Assembly (NCBI RefSeq): GCF_016863315.1
Contig: NZ_BOOQ01000023.1
Location: forward strand, 124,001-188,000
DNA from: Planotetraspora silvatica
GTDB lineage: Bacteria; Actinomycetota; Actinomycetes; Streptosporangiales; Streptosporangiaceae
Reading direction: 5' to 3'
DNA length: 64,000 bases
A model generated the notes under the pieces. That model was not told the DNA's origin and ran no database searches. It saw nothing but the letters and a program-made list of their open reading frames with translations. The position numbers and the translations under genes were made by a program. Positions within the stretch are counted from its first letter, which is position 1, and every line of letters starts with the position of its first letter. This document shows, one piece after another, positions 54,285 through 64,000 of the stretch.

Positions 54285-55004
54285 TCAGGCGGTGGCCACG
54301 GCCTGGAACGCCTCCGCGAACCTGCCTTCGGGGAGGCCGGCGGCAGCGGCGTTCGTGGCGAGCCAGCTCCGTACGAATTCGTCCAGGTTGTCCATGTGGG
54401 CGGTTTGGCTCTCGTGAGCCCTCAGGGCCTCGATCTTGCGGTCCACCGTGGCGGTGACGTCGACGTAGCGATCGGGCGTCATCGTGCCCATCAGCCACAC
54501 CTCGCGGACGATCCAGGCCTCCAGGCCCTCGTCCGCGAGCAGTTCGGGGAAGGCGTAGGGGTTGCGGGCGTCCGGGTAGACCGCGTCGAGCGTGGCGCCG
54601 CCGACGGCCCGGTGGTCCGGATGGCTCGGGCCGAGGCGGGCGTAGTTGCGCTCGGGAGTGGACGCCAGCACGAGATCCGGCCGGACCTGCCTGATCACCC
54701 GCGCGATGTCGCGGCGGAGATCGAGGGACTGCTCGACCATGCCGTCCCGGTAACCGAGGAAACGGATGTCCTCGACGCCGACGCACCTGGCGGCGGCCAT
54801 CTGCTCGGCCCGCCGGGCGGCCGCCATCCCGCCGTTGTCGAGCTTTCGGTCGAAGCCGCCGGCGTCGCCATCGGTGACCAGGCAATACACCACATCGGCC
54901 CCCGCGTCGACGAGTTTCGCCACCGTTCCAGCGCCGCCGAAGTCGATGTCGTCGGGGTGAGCGGTCACCACGAGAACGTTCTTGATCTCAGCGTCGTCGA
55001 GCAT
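54285..55004 (-). CDS. LmbE/PIG-L family deacetylase
   Basis: 239 residues from ATG 55004, with GGAGG upstream. The zinc-binding VVTAHPDDIDFGGAGT (His16, Asp18-Asp19) starts the fold, and GPSHPDHRAVG supplies the third ligand. Enzymes of this family remove acetyl groups from GlcNAc-type or thiol-sugar substrates; MshB and Mca of the mycothiol pathway are relatives. The exact substrate is not set. It is divergent from pcrA. Confidence 0.85.
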   Translation of the reverse strand: MLDDAEIKNVLVVTAHPDDIDFGGAGTVAKLVDAGADVVYCLVTDGDAGGFDRKLDNGGMAAARRAEQMAAARCVGVEDIRFLGYRDGMVEQSLDLRRDIARVIRQVRPDLVLASTPERNYARLGPSHPDHRAVGGATLDAVYPDARNPYAFPELLADEGLEAWIVREVWLMGTMTPDRYVDVTATVDRKIEALRAHESQTAHMDNLDEFVRSWLATNAAAAGLPEGRFAEAFQAVATA

Positions 55005-55087
55005 TTCGTACGGCCTCCTCGTTTCTGGCACCTCACCTTAAAGGGGGCGGTATGGACGGCGAGGCACCGGATGTCGGTGGGCGGCAA

Positions 55088-55099
55088 TACCCTTAGGAG
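55088..55099 (+). promoter_or_regulatory. Putative -10 box (TACCCT) for a leaderless pcrA transcript
   Basis: TACCCT at 55088-55093 ends 6 bases before GTG 55100. An in-frame TAG lies two codons upstream of that GTG, so no longer start is possible. The AGGAG that touches the GTG is too close to serve as a ribosome site. Confidence 0.45.
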
Positions 55100-57343
55100 G
55101 TGTCCATCGGAACCGCCACTCACCCCTTGCTCGACGGTCTGAACCCCCAGCAGCGGGAGGCCGTCGTCCACCAGGGCAGCCCCCTGCTGATCGTGGCGGG
55201 GGCGGGCTCCGGGAAGACACGGGTGCTCACCCACCGGATCGCCTACCTGCTGGCCGAGCGGGGCGTCCAGCCGTCCGAGATCCTCGCGATCACCTTCACC
55301 AACAAGGCCGCGCGCGAGATGAAGGAGCGGGTGGACCGGCTCATCGGCCCCCGGTCCAAGGCCATGTGGGTGATGACGTTCCACAGCGCCTGCGTGCGCA
55401 TCCTGCGCAGGGAGGCCAAGCGGCTGGGCTTCACCAGCAGCTTCTCGATCTACGACCAGGCCGACTCGCAGCGGCTCATGGCGCTGGTGTGCCGGGAGCT
55501 CGACCTCGACCCCAAGCGTTACCCGCCGCGGTCGTTCTCGGCCCAGGTGAGCAACTTCAAGAACGAGCTGATCGACTACGAGACGGCCGCCGAGCGCGCC
55601 CAGACCCACCTGGAGCGCACGCTCGCCGAGGCGTACAAGACCTATCAGCAGCGGCTCACCGAGGCCGGCGCGATGGACTTCGACGACCTCATCATGCTCA
55701 CCGTCACCCTGTTCCAGCTCTTCCCCGAGGTCGCCGAGCACTACCGGATGCGGTTCCGGCACGTGATGGTCGACGAATACCAGGACACCAACCACGCGCA
55801 GTACATGCTGATCCGCGAGCTCGTCGGCCGTCCCGAGGTCAGGACCGCCGACGGCGACGTGGTCAGGGAGGGCGTCGAGCCCGCCGAGCTGGTCGTGGTC
55901 GGCGACGCCGACCAGTCGATCTACGCATTCCGGGGTGCGTCGATCCGCAACATCCTGGAGTTCGAGCGCGACTACCCCGACGCGAAGACGATCCTGCTGG
56001 AGCAGAACTACCGCTCCACGCAGACGATCCTCAACGCGGCGAACGCCGTGATCTCCAGAAACGAGAGCCGCAAGCCCAAGAACCTCTGGTCCGAGCAGGG
56101 CGCCGGGGCGAAGATCGTCGCCTATGTGGCCGACAACGAGCACGACGAGGCCATGTTCGTCGCGCAGGAGGTCGACCGGCTCGCCGACGACGAGGGGGTC
56201 ACCCCCGGCCAGGTCGCGGTCTTCTACCGGACCAACGCGGCCTCCCGCGTCTTCGAGGAGATCTTCATCCGCACCGGCCTGCCGTACAAGGTCGTGGGCG
56301 GGGTGCGGTTCTACGAGCGCAAGGAGGTCAAGGATCTCCTGGCCTACCTGAGGGTCCTGGCCAACCCGAGTGACACGGTCTCGCTGCGGCGCATCCTCAA
56401 CGTGCCCAAGCGCGGCATCGGCGACCGGGCCGAGGCGATGATCGAGTCGTTCGCCACCCGGGAGCGGATCAGCTTCTGGGAGGGGCTGCGGCGGGCGGAG
56501 GAGGCCCCGGGCCTGGCCACCCGGTCGCTCAACGCGATCAAGGAGTTCACGGCGCTGCTCGACGATCTCCGCGCCAAGGAGCTGCCGCTGTCCGACCTGG
56601 CGGAGGAGGTGCTGAACGGCACCGGCTACCGCACCGAGCTGGAGACCTCCGGCGACCCGCAGGACGAGAGCCGCCTGGAGAACCTGAACGAGCTGATCTC
56701 GGTGGCGGCCGAGTTCGAGGAGGCCAATGCGGACGGCACGCTGGTCGACTTCCTGGAGCAGGTCTCTCTCGTCGCCGACGCCGACCAGATCCCCGAGGGG
56801 GAGGACCACGGCGGCGTCGTCACGCTGATGACCCTGCACACGGCCAAGGGCCTGGAGTTCCCCGTGGTGTTCCTCACCGCGCTGGAGGACGGCGTCTTCC
56901 CGCACATGCGCTCGCTCAGCGACGCGAAGGAACTGGAGGAGGAGCGCCGCCTCGCCTACGTGGGCATCACCCGGGCCGAGCAGCGGCTCTACCTGTCCCG
57001 GGCGGCCGTGCGGACCTCGTGGGGCGCCCCCTCGTTCAACCCCGCTTCGCGCTTCCTGTCCGAGGTGCCGGGCGATCTCATCGACTGGCGCGGCGATCCG
57101 AGCAAGAACGCCTGGTCGGCGGCCGTCTCCCGAGGCCCCGCCCGTACGGCTCCCGCCCCGAAGAGGGGCGCCAGGGAGATCCCGAATCTCTCACCGGGGG
57201 ACCGGGTCACCCACGACTCGTTCGGCCTCGGCACGGTGGTCGCCGTGGAAGGCAGTGCGGAGAAGACCCGAGTGAAGATCGACTTCGGCGCCTCGGGGGA
57301 GAAGACCCTGCTGCTCGCCTACGCCAACGTCGAAAAGCTCTGA
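55100..57343 (+). CDS. pcrA: ATP-dependent DNA helicase PcrA/UvrD
   Basis: 747 residues from GTG 55100. An SF1A 3'-5' helicase of repair and replication restart. Walker A is IVAGAGSGKT (31-40), Walker B is VDEYQDT from residue 224, and motif III/IV regions include GDADQSIYAFRGA and QNYRSTQTIL. Motif V/VI appear as LMTLHTAKGLEFPVVF and EERRLAYVGITRAEQRLYLS. The C-terminal 50 residues (RVTHDSFGLGTVVAVEG) are the Tudor-like domain that contacts RNA polymerase in PcrA proteins. Confidence 0.95.
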   Translation: MSIGTATHPLLDGLNPQQREAVVHQGSPLLIVAGAGSGKTRVLTHRIAYLLAERGVQPSEILAITFTNKAAREMKERVDRLIGPRSKAMWVMTFHSACVRILRREAKRLGFTSSFSIYDQADSQRLMALVCRELDLDPKRYPPRSFSAQVSNFKNELIDYETAAERAQTHLERTLAEAYKTYQQRLTEAGAMDFDDLIMLTVTLFQLFPEVAEHYRMRFRHVMVDEYQDTNHAQYMLIRELVGRPEVRTADGDVVREGVEPAELVVVGDADQSIYAFRGASIRNILEFERDYPDAKTILLEQNYRSTQTILNAANAVISRNESRKPKNLWSEQGAGAKIVAYVADNEHDEAMFVAQEVDRLADDEGVTPGQVAVFYRTNAASRVFEEIFIRTGLPYKVVGGVRFYERKEVKDLLAYLRVLANPSDTVSLRRILNVPKRGIGDRAEAMIESFATRERISFWEGLRRAEEAPGLATRSLNAIKEFTALLDDLRAKELPLSDLAEEVLNGTGYRTELETSGDPQDESRLENLNELISVAAEFEEANADGTLVDFLEQVSLVADADQIPEGEDHGGVVTLMTLHTAKGLEFPVVFLTALEDGVFPHMRSLSDAKELEEERRLAYVGITRAEQRLYLSRAAVRTSWGAPSFNPASRFLSEVPGDLIDWRGDPSKNAWSAAVSRGPARTAPAPKRGAREIPNLSPGDRVTHDSFGLGTVVAVEGSAEKTRVKIDFGASGEKTLLLAYANVEKL

Positions 57344-57400
57344 GCCGATCTGGCCCGTCCTGGCCCGATCCGACCTGGCCTGGCCTGATCGGCCGAGGCC

Positions 57401-57432
57401 GGGCCGGTCCTCATCGAGGTGCGGGCCGGCCC
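57401..57432. terminator. Weak candidate terminator between pcrA and a convergent gene
   Basis: GGGCCGG (57401-57407) can pair with CCGGCCC (57426-57432) across an 18-base loop. The region before it is a run of TGGCC-type words. Confidence 0.3.
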
Positions 57433-57452
57433 TGTTCCACGAGAGGCGCGGA

Positions 57453-58319
57453 CTAGCGAGTGATCGGGCCGGGCAGAGCCGGCTCGGGCGGAGTCGTCGA
57501 GTCGGGGGGAGTCAGGTCTGCCAGCCCGGCGACCTGACTGGCCGGCGGAGCCTTCAGCGACACCTTGGCACCCCAATGGGCGTAGCGCGAGTCGACGGTG
57601 AACGTCGTCCCCGGCATGCCGACGGCCCTGCCGTTGTACGAGCTCACCACGCGCGTGATCACGCCCTTGCTGGTGACGTACAGCTTCCAGGAGACCTTGG
57701 TCTTCGCGTCAGAGCCGGTGGGGCGCTCGCCGACCGAGTACCGGAACCAGCTGGAGACCTTCCACAGGTCCGCGAAGGTGGTCGTGCCGCTGTAGGCGCT
57801 GCCCTTCCGCTTCCCGTGCGACAGCAACCCCTTCAGCGTGCGCGGCTCGGTGACGCCGATGAGCTGCCCCAGGGCACTGCTCGTTCCTCCCACAGGGCCC
57901 TTGGGGTACTTGAGCCAGGTCTTGCCCTTGGGCAGGTATTCGCCGAGGAGGCCGCCCTTGATGTATGCCGTCGTGCCGATGCGGATCGTCCGCTCCGACT
58001 TGAGAAGGCTCCTCATGTCCTTCGGCACGTCCTTGAGCTGGGGAGCCGAGAGGTTGAACTTGGCGGTGAGGTCCGACGCGGCCAGCCCGCTCTTGTTGAG
58101 CTGGAACTTGCCGGACCGCTGCAGCAACAGATTGGAGTGCCCGGCCTCCTTCACGGAGGTGCGATCCGCGAACGTGGCGCCGTGGCCGGAGACGAACTGC
58201 TTCTTGAGTACGGCTACGGGGTCCGCGACGCGGGTCTGGGCGTGCGCGGGTGTGGCGAGCGCCGACGCGGCGACCGCGGCCGTCGTGGCACATGCCAAAG
58301 TGGCGATAAATCGCCTCAT
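57453..58319 (-). CDS. Secreted protein of unknown function
   Basis: 288 residues from ATG 58319, with GGGAGGAA upstream. A Sec signal peptide ends AHA (residue 27), and there is no lipobox, so it is released. The mature part has alternating strands such as GKFQLNKSGLAASDLTAKFNLS and SWKLYVTSKGVITRVVSSYNGRAVG, which resembles the LolA/LppX-like half-barrel fold that binds lipids; that match is by pattern only. The C-terminus is Pro/Thr-rich. It is convergent with pcrA. Confidence 0.6.
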   Translation of the reverse strand: MRRFIATLACATTAAVAASALATPAHAQTRVADPVAVLKKQFVSGHGATFADRTSVKEAGHSNLLLQRSGKFQLNKSGLAASDLTAKFNLSAPQLKDVPKDMRSLLKSERTIRIGTTAYIKGGLLGEYLPKGKTWLKYPKGPVGGTSSALGQLIGVTEPRTLKGLLSHGKRKGSAYSGTTTFADLWKVSSWFRYSVGERPTGSDAKTKVSWKLYVTSKGVITRVVSSYNGRAVGMPGTTFTVDSRYAHWGAKVSLKAPPASQVAGLADLTPPDSTTPPEPALPGPITR

Positions 58320-58602
58320 AGAGGATTCCTCCCGTAGGCCCCCACCTTGTCGAGGGCAGTCCGCACATGGTGCTGAAAGATGATCACTTCGCGGTCACGG
58401 AAGTCCGTCTTCGCGGTGAGGGAAGGGTGTACAAGGCGTGCGGGCGCGCAGGCCGTGACGACGTAGAGGCATCGGCCGCCACGGGTGACTACGCTGCGGG
58501 CAGCGGGCACGCTATCGGGGCGACGTAGCCTCGGGTACGGCCGGGCGCGCGATCCGCGCCCTTCAGCGCCGTAGCTTGGCGGGCATCACTCGGGAGGTCT
58601 GC

Positions 58603-59004
58603 ATGGAAGCCAGGATCCGCGTCGTCGTCGCCAAGCCGGGACTCGACGGGCACGACCGCGGGGTCAAGCTCGTGGCGAGGGCCCTTCGCGACGCCGGCAT
58701 GGAGGTCGTCTACACCGGGCTCCACCAGACTCCGGAGCAGATCGTGCAGGCGGCGATCCAGGAGGACGCGGCGGCCATCGGCCTGTCGATCCTCTCCGGC
58801 GCCCACATGACGTTGTTCGCGCGGCTCATCGAGATCCTGCGCGAAAAGGGTGCCGAGGACATCGTGGTGTTCGGCGGCGGCATCATCCCCGAGGCCGACA
58901 TGCCCGAGCTTCACAAGATGGGCGTGGCGAAGATCTTCACACCCGGTGCCACGACCCAGGAAATCGTCGACTGGGTCCGTACGGCAGTGCCTGCATCGGT
59001 TTGA
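58603..59004 (+). CDS. Cobalamin B12-binding domain protein (methylmalonyl-CoA mutase C-terminal type)
   Basis: 133 residues from ATG 58603, with GGGAGG upstream. [17 protein letters not shown] holds the B12-coordinating His17 in the DxHxxG motif. [11 protein letters not shown] and [10 protein letters not shown] complete the B12 site. It equals the C-terminal domain of methylmalonyl-CoA mutase as a stand-alone protein, as in ICM-type or isobutyryl-CoA mutase small subunits. The catalytic subunit is not near. Succinyl-CoA, the mutase product or substrate, links it to sucCD just downstream. Confidence 0.88.
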   Translation: MEARIRVVVAKPGLDGHDRGVKLVARALRDAGMEVVYTGLHQTPEQIVQAAIQEDAAAIGLSILSGAHMTLFARLIEILREKGAEDIVVFGGGIIPEADMPELHKMGVAKIFTPGATTQEIVDWVRTAVPASV

Positions 59005-59027
59005 GATATTTTGCCCAACACTGCCGT
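58981..59027 (+). terminator. Inverted repeat at the end of the B12-binding gene
   Basis: ACGGCAGTG (58981-58989, inside the last codons) pairs with CACTGCCGT (59019-59027) across a 29-base loop. It could act as a weak terminator before the sucC promoter. A -10-like TAGGCT lies at 59091-59096. Confidence 0.3.
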
Positions 59028-59162
59028 AATTCCCTGTCCGGGGCAAGGTGCGACATGGACCCGATGATGTGGCGCGGTCCCGGCTAAGGCTAGGCTTCAT
59101 GGGCGGAATCGCCGGGCGGCAGCGACGGCGCCTGGCCTCGACATCAAAAGGGACGGACCCTC

Positions 59163-60343
<1,181 letters not shown>

Positions 60344-60344
<1 letters not shown>

Positions 60345-61219
60345 TGGCTATCTGGCTCACTGCCGACAGCAAGATCATTGTTCAGGGCATGACCGGCGGG
60401 GAGGGCACCAAGCACACCCGCCGCATGCTCGCCTCGGGCGCCCGGGTCGTGGGCGGCGTCAACGCCCGCAAGGCCGGGACCGTCCACGAGGGCCTGCCCG
60501 TCTTCGGCACGGTCGCCGAGGCCGTCTCCTCGACCGGTGCCGACGTTTCGGTCGTCTTCGTGCCGCCGGCCTTCACCAAGGACGCCGTCAAGGAGGCCAT
60601 CGACGCCGAGATCCCGCTCTGCGTGGTGATCACCGAGGGCGTTCCCGTCCACGACACCACCGAGTTCTGGGCGTACGCCGTGGCCAAGGGCAACAAGACC
60701 CGCGTCATCGGGCCGAACTGCCCCGGCATCGCCTCGCCCGGCGCCTCGAACGCGGGCATCATCCCCGCCGACATCACCACGCCCGGCCGTATCGGCCTGG
60801 TGTCGAAGTCGGGCACGCTGACCTACCAGCTCATGTACGAGCTGCGGGACATCGGTTTCTCGACGGCGGTGGGCATCGGCGGCGACCCGGTCATCGGGAC
60901 GACGCACATCGATGCGCTGCAGGCGTTCCAGGACGACCCGGGCACCGACGCGATCGTGATGATCGGTGAGATCGGCGGCGACGCCGAGGAGCGGGCGGCG
61001 GCCTACATCGAGCAGCACGTGACCAAGCCGGTCGTGGCCTACGTGGCGGGGTTCACCGCGCCCGAGGGCAAGACCATGGGTCACGCGGGCGCGATCGTGT
61101 CCGGTTCGGCCGGTACGGCCCAGGCCAAGAAGGAAGCGCTGGAGAAGGTCGGCGTCCGCGTCGGCAAGACCCCCAGCGAGACCGCCCGCCTCATGCGCGA
61201 GGTCATGCAGTCCCTCTGA
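60344..61219 (+). CDS. sucD: Succinate-CoA ligase (ADP-forming) subunit alpha
   Basis: 291 residues from ATG 60344. The alpha subunit binds CoA and carries the phospho-histidine. [18 protein letters not shown] opens it, [11 protein letters not shown] follows, and [21 protein letters not shown] places the active-site His247. [14 protein letters not shown] contacts sucC. The 53-base array starts 22 bases after its stop. Confidence 0.97.
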
Positions 61220-61240
61220 GCCCACCCACCCCCCACCGGC

Positions 61241-61648
61241 CGTGATCATGCACACATTCGTGATCAGGCCCTCCGACCGGCCCCAACCTCGTTCGTGATC
61301 ATGCACAGATTCGGCGCTGTATCACCTGACCAGCCCCGTTGCTGTGCGTGATCATGCACAGGTTCGGGATCATGCCGCCTGGCCTGCGCGAATCCACTTC
61401 GTGATCATGCGCGGAATCTGTGGCAGCTCCTCTGGCCTGCGGTTTCGTCATTCGTGACCATGCATCTCTCTTTGAGGTGCATGGTCACGAACATGTCTGG
61501 CGCAGATCAAAGACGCTGTCCGCGAATGTGTGCATGATCACGAATTGTGAATGGGCAGGTCGGGGCCCATATTTGCGAGCCTGTGCATGATCACGCGAAG
61601 TGTTTGGGCAGGTCAAGAGGGCTGATCGCGAATGTGTGCATGATCACG
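61241..61648. repeat. 53-base-phased, dyad-centred repeat array downstream of sucD
   Basis: The core CGTGATCATGCAC (one position varies in copy 4) starts at 61241, 61294, 61347 and 61400. A CGTGACCATGCA form at 61453 completes five direct units at exact 53-base steps. It meets its mirror image across a dyad (centre near 61471). Inverted cores then end at 61489, 61542, 61595 and 61648, again exactly 53 apart. Unit interiors share a weaker box near CTGACCTGCC. The left border is C-rich (CCCACCCACCCCCCACC) and the right border G-rich. The 61220-61737 gap has no credible gene. Confidence 0.92.
61451..61491. repeat. Central dyad of the sucD array
   Basis: TTCGTGACCATGCA (61451-61464) and TGCATGGTCACGAA (61478-61491) are perfect inverted arms of 14 bases. 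Pairing can extend inward by about four more pairs, leaving a loop near TCTTT. It is the symmetry centre of the whole array. Confidence 0.95.
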
Positions 61649-61737
61649 CCGGAGGGGGGCTGCGGGTTGGGGGTTTTGGTGGGTGGTGCGGCGTGGCGGC
61701 GGGGAAATGAGGGGGCGGGCTGGGAGCATGGGGTAGC

Positions 61738-63408
61738 GTGACGGCGCTTCTCGACCAACTTCGGACCGCCCCCCGTGCCGTCCTCGGCCGCGGGCCCCAA
61801 AACGATGACGACGAGACCCGGCGTCCCCTGCCCGTCTCCGGCATGCTCGCCGCCGTCTGGACGCTCGGGGCCGGCCTCGCCGTCCTCACCACCCTCACGC
61901 TCGTCGGCTGGATCGCCGCGCCGCTCAGCGCCTTCGGTGACGGGCTTCCCGGTGTCTTCCGTACGGCATGCCAGCTCTGGCTCGCCGCCCACCACGCCGG
62001 CTTCGCCATCCCCGGGGGACGGGTCGGCCTGCTGCCGCTGGGCCTGATGATCCTTCCCGGGGTGCTGCTCTACCGGGCAGGTCTGTGGATGGCACGAGAC
62101 GCCGACCTGCGACTGCGCATGCCGGCCAGGCTCCCGAAGGGCACGCCGCGCGACGCGGAGAACGCCCGGCGGCGTGCGCAACTCGTGCTGATCGCGCAGG
62201 CCGGCATCTCGCTCGCCGCGCCCTACTCGCTGCTCGCGGGGATGATCGCGCTCGTCGCGCGCAACCAGGTGACGCAGCCGTTCCTGGGAGAGGCGCTCGT
62301 CAGCCACGTCGTGCTCGCCTTCGTCGCCGGGTCGCTCGCCACCGCCCGCACGATCGGGCCGTGGAAGTCGATGTTGCGCCTGCTGCCGGAGCGTCCGCGC
62401 TCGGTCGTCGCCGCCACCGCCGTCGCCGTTTCGATACTGCTCGCCGCAGGGGCCCTGCTGGTGCTGGGTGCCATCGTGGTGAACTTCCGGCAGATCCATG
62501 AGCTGTCCGGAGTCCTCGCCCCGGGGTTCGTCGGCGGGCTGCTGCTCTTCCTCGTCGAGGGCCTCTACCTGTTCAACGCCGTCGTCTGGGGCATGGCGTA
62601 CATCTCCGGGCCGGGATTCGCCCTCGGCGCCGGGACGCTGGTGGCGCCGACGGGCGTCAAACTCGGCGCCGTGCCCTCGCTGCCGTTGCTGGGCGCGCTC
62701 CCCGCGCCCGGGGCCTCGCCCGCCTGGGTGATGGCGGTGATCGCGGTCCCGTTCGCGGCGGGGACGGTGGCGGGCGTCGTGATGGCGCGCATCGCGCCGA
62801 CGCCGACGATCGAGGTGGCGCCTCTGTGGGGGTTCGTCTGCGGGCTGAGCACCGGGGCCATGGCGGGTCTGCTCGCCGCTCTGTCAGGCGGACCGCTGGG
62901 CGGTGCCAGGCTGTCGGCCGTCGGGCCGTCTCCGTGGGAGGTGGCGCTGTCCGTCACGCTGGAGGTCGGCGTGGCGGCCGGCATCTCCGCCGGGATAGCG
63001 AACTGGTGGCTGATCTCCCGCAGGCCCGCGGCCGCGCCCGAGCCCGTCCGCAAGGCGGGCGCGGTCATCGCCAAGGCGGCGAGCCGGGTACGGCTGGCCG
63101 ATCGGAATCCGCGTGTCCTGCCCGGCCACTGGCTCGACGCGACCGAGTCCGACACCCAGCCGATTCCGGTGATCAAGGACGACTGGACCGACGAGCACGC
63201 GGCCGCCACGGCGGAGACGTTCGACGGGATGGGGCCCGGCGAAACCCGCCCGGGTGAACCGAGACCCCCTCAGCCCTCGCAGGGCGGTAAGGCTCCGCGA
63301 CGGAGCGAGCCGCGTCCCCCGCGCAAGGACATCGTGGACGAGTCCGATGATCGTGGCGGGCACGTCATCTACGTCGATCCGTATGCCTGGGACCGCGACG
63401 ACGAGTGA
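61738..63408 (+). CDS. DUF6350 family membrane protein
   Basis: 556 residues from GTG 61738. About ten membrane spans fill residues 35-430, and a hydrophilic acidic C-terminal tail of about 120 residues follows, ending with HVIYVDPYAWDRDDE. This size, layout and location between sucD and, in related genomes, purN are those of the DUF6350 family of actinobacteria (family assignment from memory of gene order and pattern). Function unknown; it could be a transporter or channel. There is no clear promoter apart from the 53-base array region upstream. Confidence 0.75.
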   Translation: MTALLDQLRTAPRAVLGRGPQNDDDETRRPLPVSGMLAAVWTLGAGLAVLTTLTLVGWIAAPLSAFGDGLPGVFRTACQLWLAAHHAGFAIPGGRVGLLPLGLMILPGVLLYRAGLWMARDADLRLRMPARLPKGTPRDAENARRRAQLVLIAQAGISLAAPYSLLAGMIALVARNQVTQPFLGEALVSHVVLAFVAGSLATARTIGPWKSMLRLLPERPRSVVAATAVAVSILLAAGALLVLGAIVVNFRQIHELSGVLAPGFVGGLLLFLVEGLYLFNAVVWGMAYISGPGFALGAGTLVAPTGVKLGAVPSLPLLGALPAPGASPAWVMAVIAVPFAAGTVAGVVMARIAPTPTIEVAPLWGFVCGLSTGAMAGLLAALSGGPLGGARLSAVGPSPWEVALSVTLEVGVAAGISAGIANWWLISRRPAAAPEPVRKAGAVIAKAASRVRLADRNPRVLPGHWLDATESDTQPIPVIKDDWTDEHAAATAETFDGMGPGETRPGEPRPPQPSQGGKAPRRSEPRPPRKDIVDESDDRGGHVIYVDPYAWDRDDE

Positions 63409-63506
63409 CGGCCGCCACCGCCGGCGACCCCGCAGGTCCAGGCGCGCCCGATCGGGCGCGCCTGGAGCGACTGCATCAGCGGCTACATCACCGGTTGCAT
63501 CAGCGG

Positions 63507-63911
63507 CTATGCCGGGAACGGGATGTCGGACGGCCAGGCGACGCCGATCTTCTGCTCGATCGCCCGCTTGAACTGGTTGGAGCAGTCCTGCCGAGCCTCG
63601 ACGGTGCCCGCGCCCTTGCTGCACTCGCCGTAGGCCGAGATCTCCGCGGAGAAGTACAGCTGGCCGGCCAGGGCGAAACCTCCGAACAGCAGGGCGACGG
63701 AGGAGATCACGACGGCGCTCGTCGCCATTCCGGTCCGCTGCTTCTTCCGGTGCAGGACGCGCAGATCTCGGATGGCGATGACGAGACCGAACAAGGCCAG
63801 GACCAACCCGCCCGCGGGCAGGTACAGAGAGAAGACCAACGCCATGAGGGCGAGACCGAGTGCCCTCCGGCCGCCCATCTCCGGCATGGACATCTGGATG
63901 GGTGTTGTCAC
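63507..63911 (-). CDS. Small membrane protein of unknown function
   Basis: 134 residues from GTG 63911, with GGAG upstream. Two or three hydrophobic spans (ALGLALMALVFSLYLPAGGLVLALFGLVIAI and AVVISSVALLFGGFALAGQLYF) are followed by an extracytoplasmic C-terminal domain with two cysteines (GECSKGAGTVEARQDCSNQF). Similar to DUF4190-type membrane proteins in layout only. It converges with the DUF6350 gene. Confidence 0.65.
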   Translation of the reverse strand: MTTPIQMSMPEMGGRRALGLALMALVFSLYLPAGGLVLALFGLVIAIRDLRVLHRKKQRTGMATSAVVISSVALLFGGFALAGQLYFSAEISAYGECSKGAGTVEARQDCSNQFKRAIEQKIGVAWPSDIPFPA

Positions 63912-63974
63912 AGTCTCCTCGCCTCACGTTGCGCCGCACCTCGACCGTCGTGGGTCGTGGTGACCGGGGCCCGA

Positions 63975-63980
63975 TACCCT
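63975..63980 (+). promoter_or_regulatory. TACCCT -10-like hexamer at the right edge
   Basis: Same hexamer as before tsaB and pcrA, oriented toward a gene that would begin past the window end. In related genomes that gene is often purN, but it cannot be seen here. Confidence 0.25.
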
Positions 63981-64000
63981 TTGTCCTGCGTCGAGGGTCA

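Overview
The window is a high-GC chromosomal segment of an actinomycete. GTG starts are common, and the order tsaB-rimI-tsaD, groES-groEL, ECF sigma factor, anti-sigma-like gene, DUF5319 gene, guaB, guaB3, cholesterol-oxidase-like gene, guaA matches the conserved mycobacterial/streptomycete order (in M. tuberculosis the tsaB-to-choD block, with guaA further on). The cell-wall polymer genes and sucCD next to a DUF6350 gene suggest a filamentous, Streptosporangiaceae-like genus. That family-level placement is inference. No rRNA, tRNA, CRISPR array, phage or transposase gene was recognised.

Layout. 1-2910: the end of an FtsX-type ABC permease, then a lipoprotein/class F sortase pair. 3003-5262: the tRNA t6A genes tsaB and tsaD with rimI. 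5369-7731: two minus-strand genes, one coiled-coil protein and one THUMP-like methyltransferase. 7967-10202: a CIRCE-controlled groES-groEL operon. 10342-12658: sigma factor ShbA/SigD, a very short RsdA-like anti-sigma protein, a DUF5319 protein and a two-HTH regulator. 12929-16003: guaB and guaB3 behind an unusual leader. 16036-24464: nagA, glpD, a secreted beta-propeller lipoprotein, an aldehyde dehydrogenase and a GMC oxidoreductase. 24603-26150: guaA.

26649-44739 is a cell-surface glycopolymer island: an acyltransferase, three GT-A type glycosyltransferase genes, two giant GT2-TagF fusion proteins, a GT-C membrane glycosyltransferase, a Stealth hexose-phosphate transferase, a CDP-alcohol phosphatidyltransferase and a sulfotransferase. 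Together they look able to assemble a phosphate-linked, possibly sulfated polymer. The two TagF-like fusions appear reciprocally degenerate: one keeps its GT2 motifs and loses its TagF motifs, the other the reverse.

44896-50235 holds a CoxG-like protein and an envelope-stress module (PspC/LiaF-like protein, PspC-domain histidine kinase, LuxR-type response regulator). 50349-57343 holds a GCS2-family ligase, a zinc-peptidase lipoprotein, a CPBP protease, a FetB-like permease, an LmbE-type deacetylase and the helicase PcrA. 57453-63911 holds a secreted protein, a B12-binding protein, sucC-sucD, a DUF6350 membrane protein and a small membrane protein.

The most unusual non-coding feature is a pair of related intergenic arrays just after the stop codons of guaA (26174-26549) and sucD (61241-61648). 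In both, a 13-base core, CGTGATCATGCAC, recurs at exactly 53-base steps in direct orientation. It then recurs in inverted orientation: in exact 53-base register around a long dyad in the sucD array, and as a variant core in the guaA array. Each array is framed by a C-rich tract on the left and a G-rich tract on the right. No gene in the window explains them.
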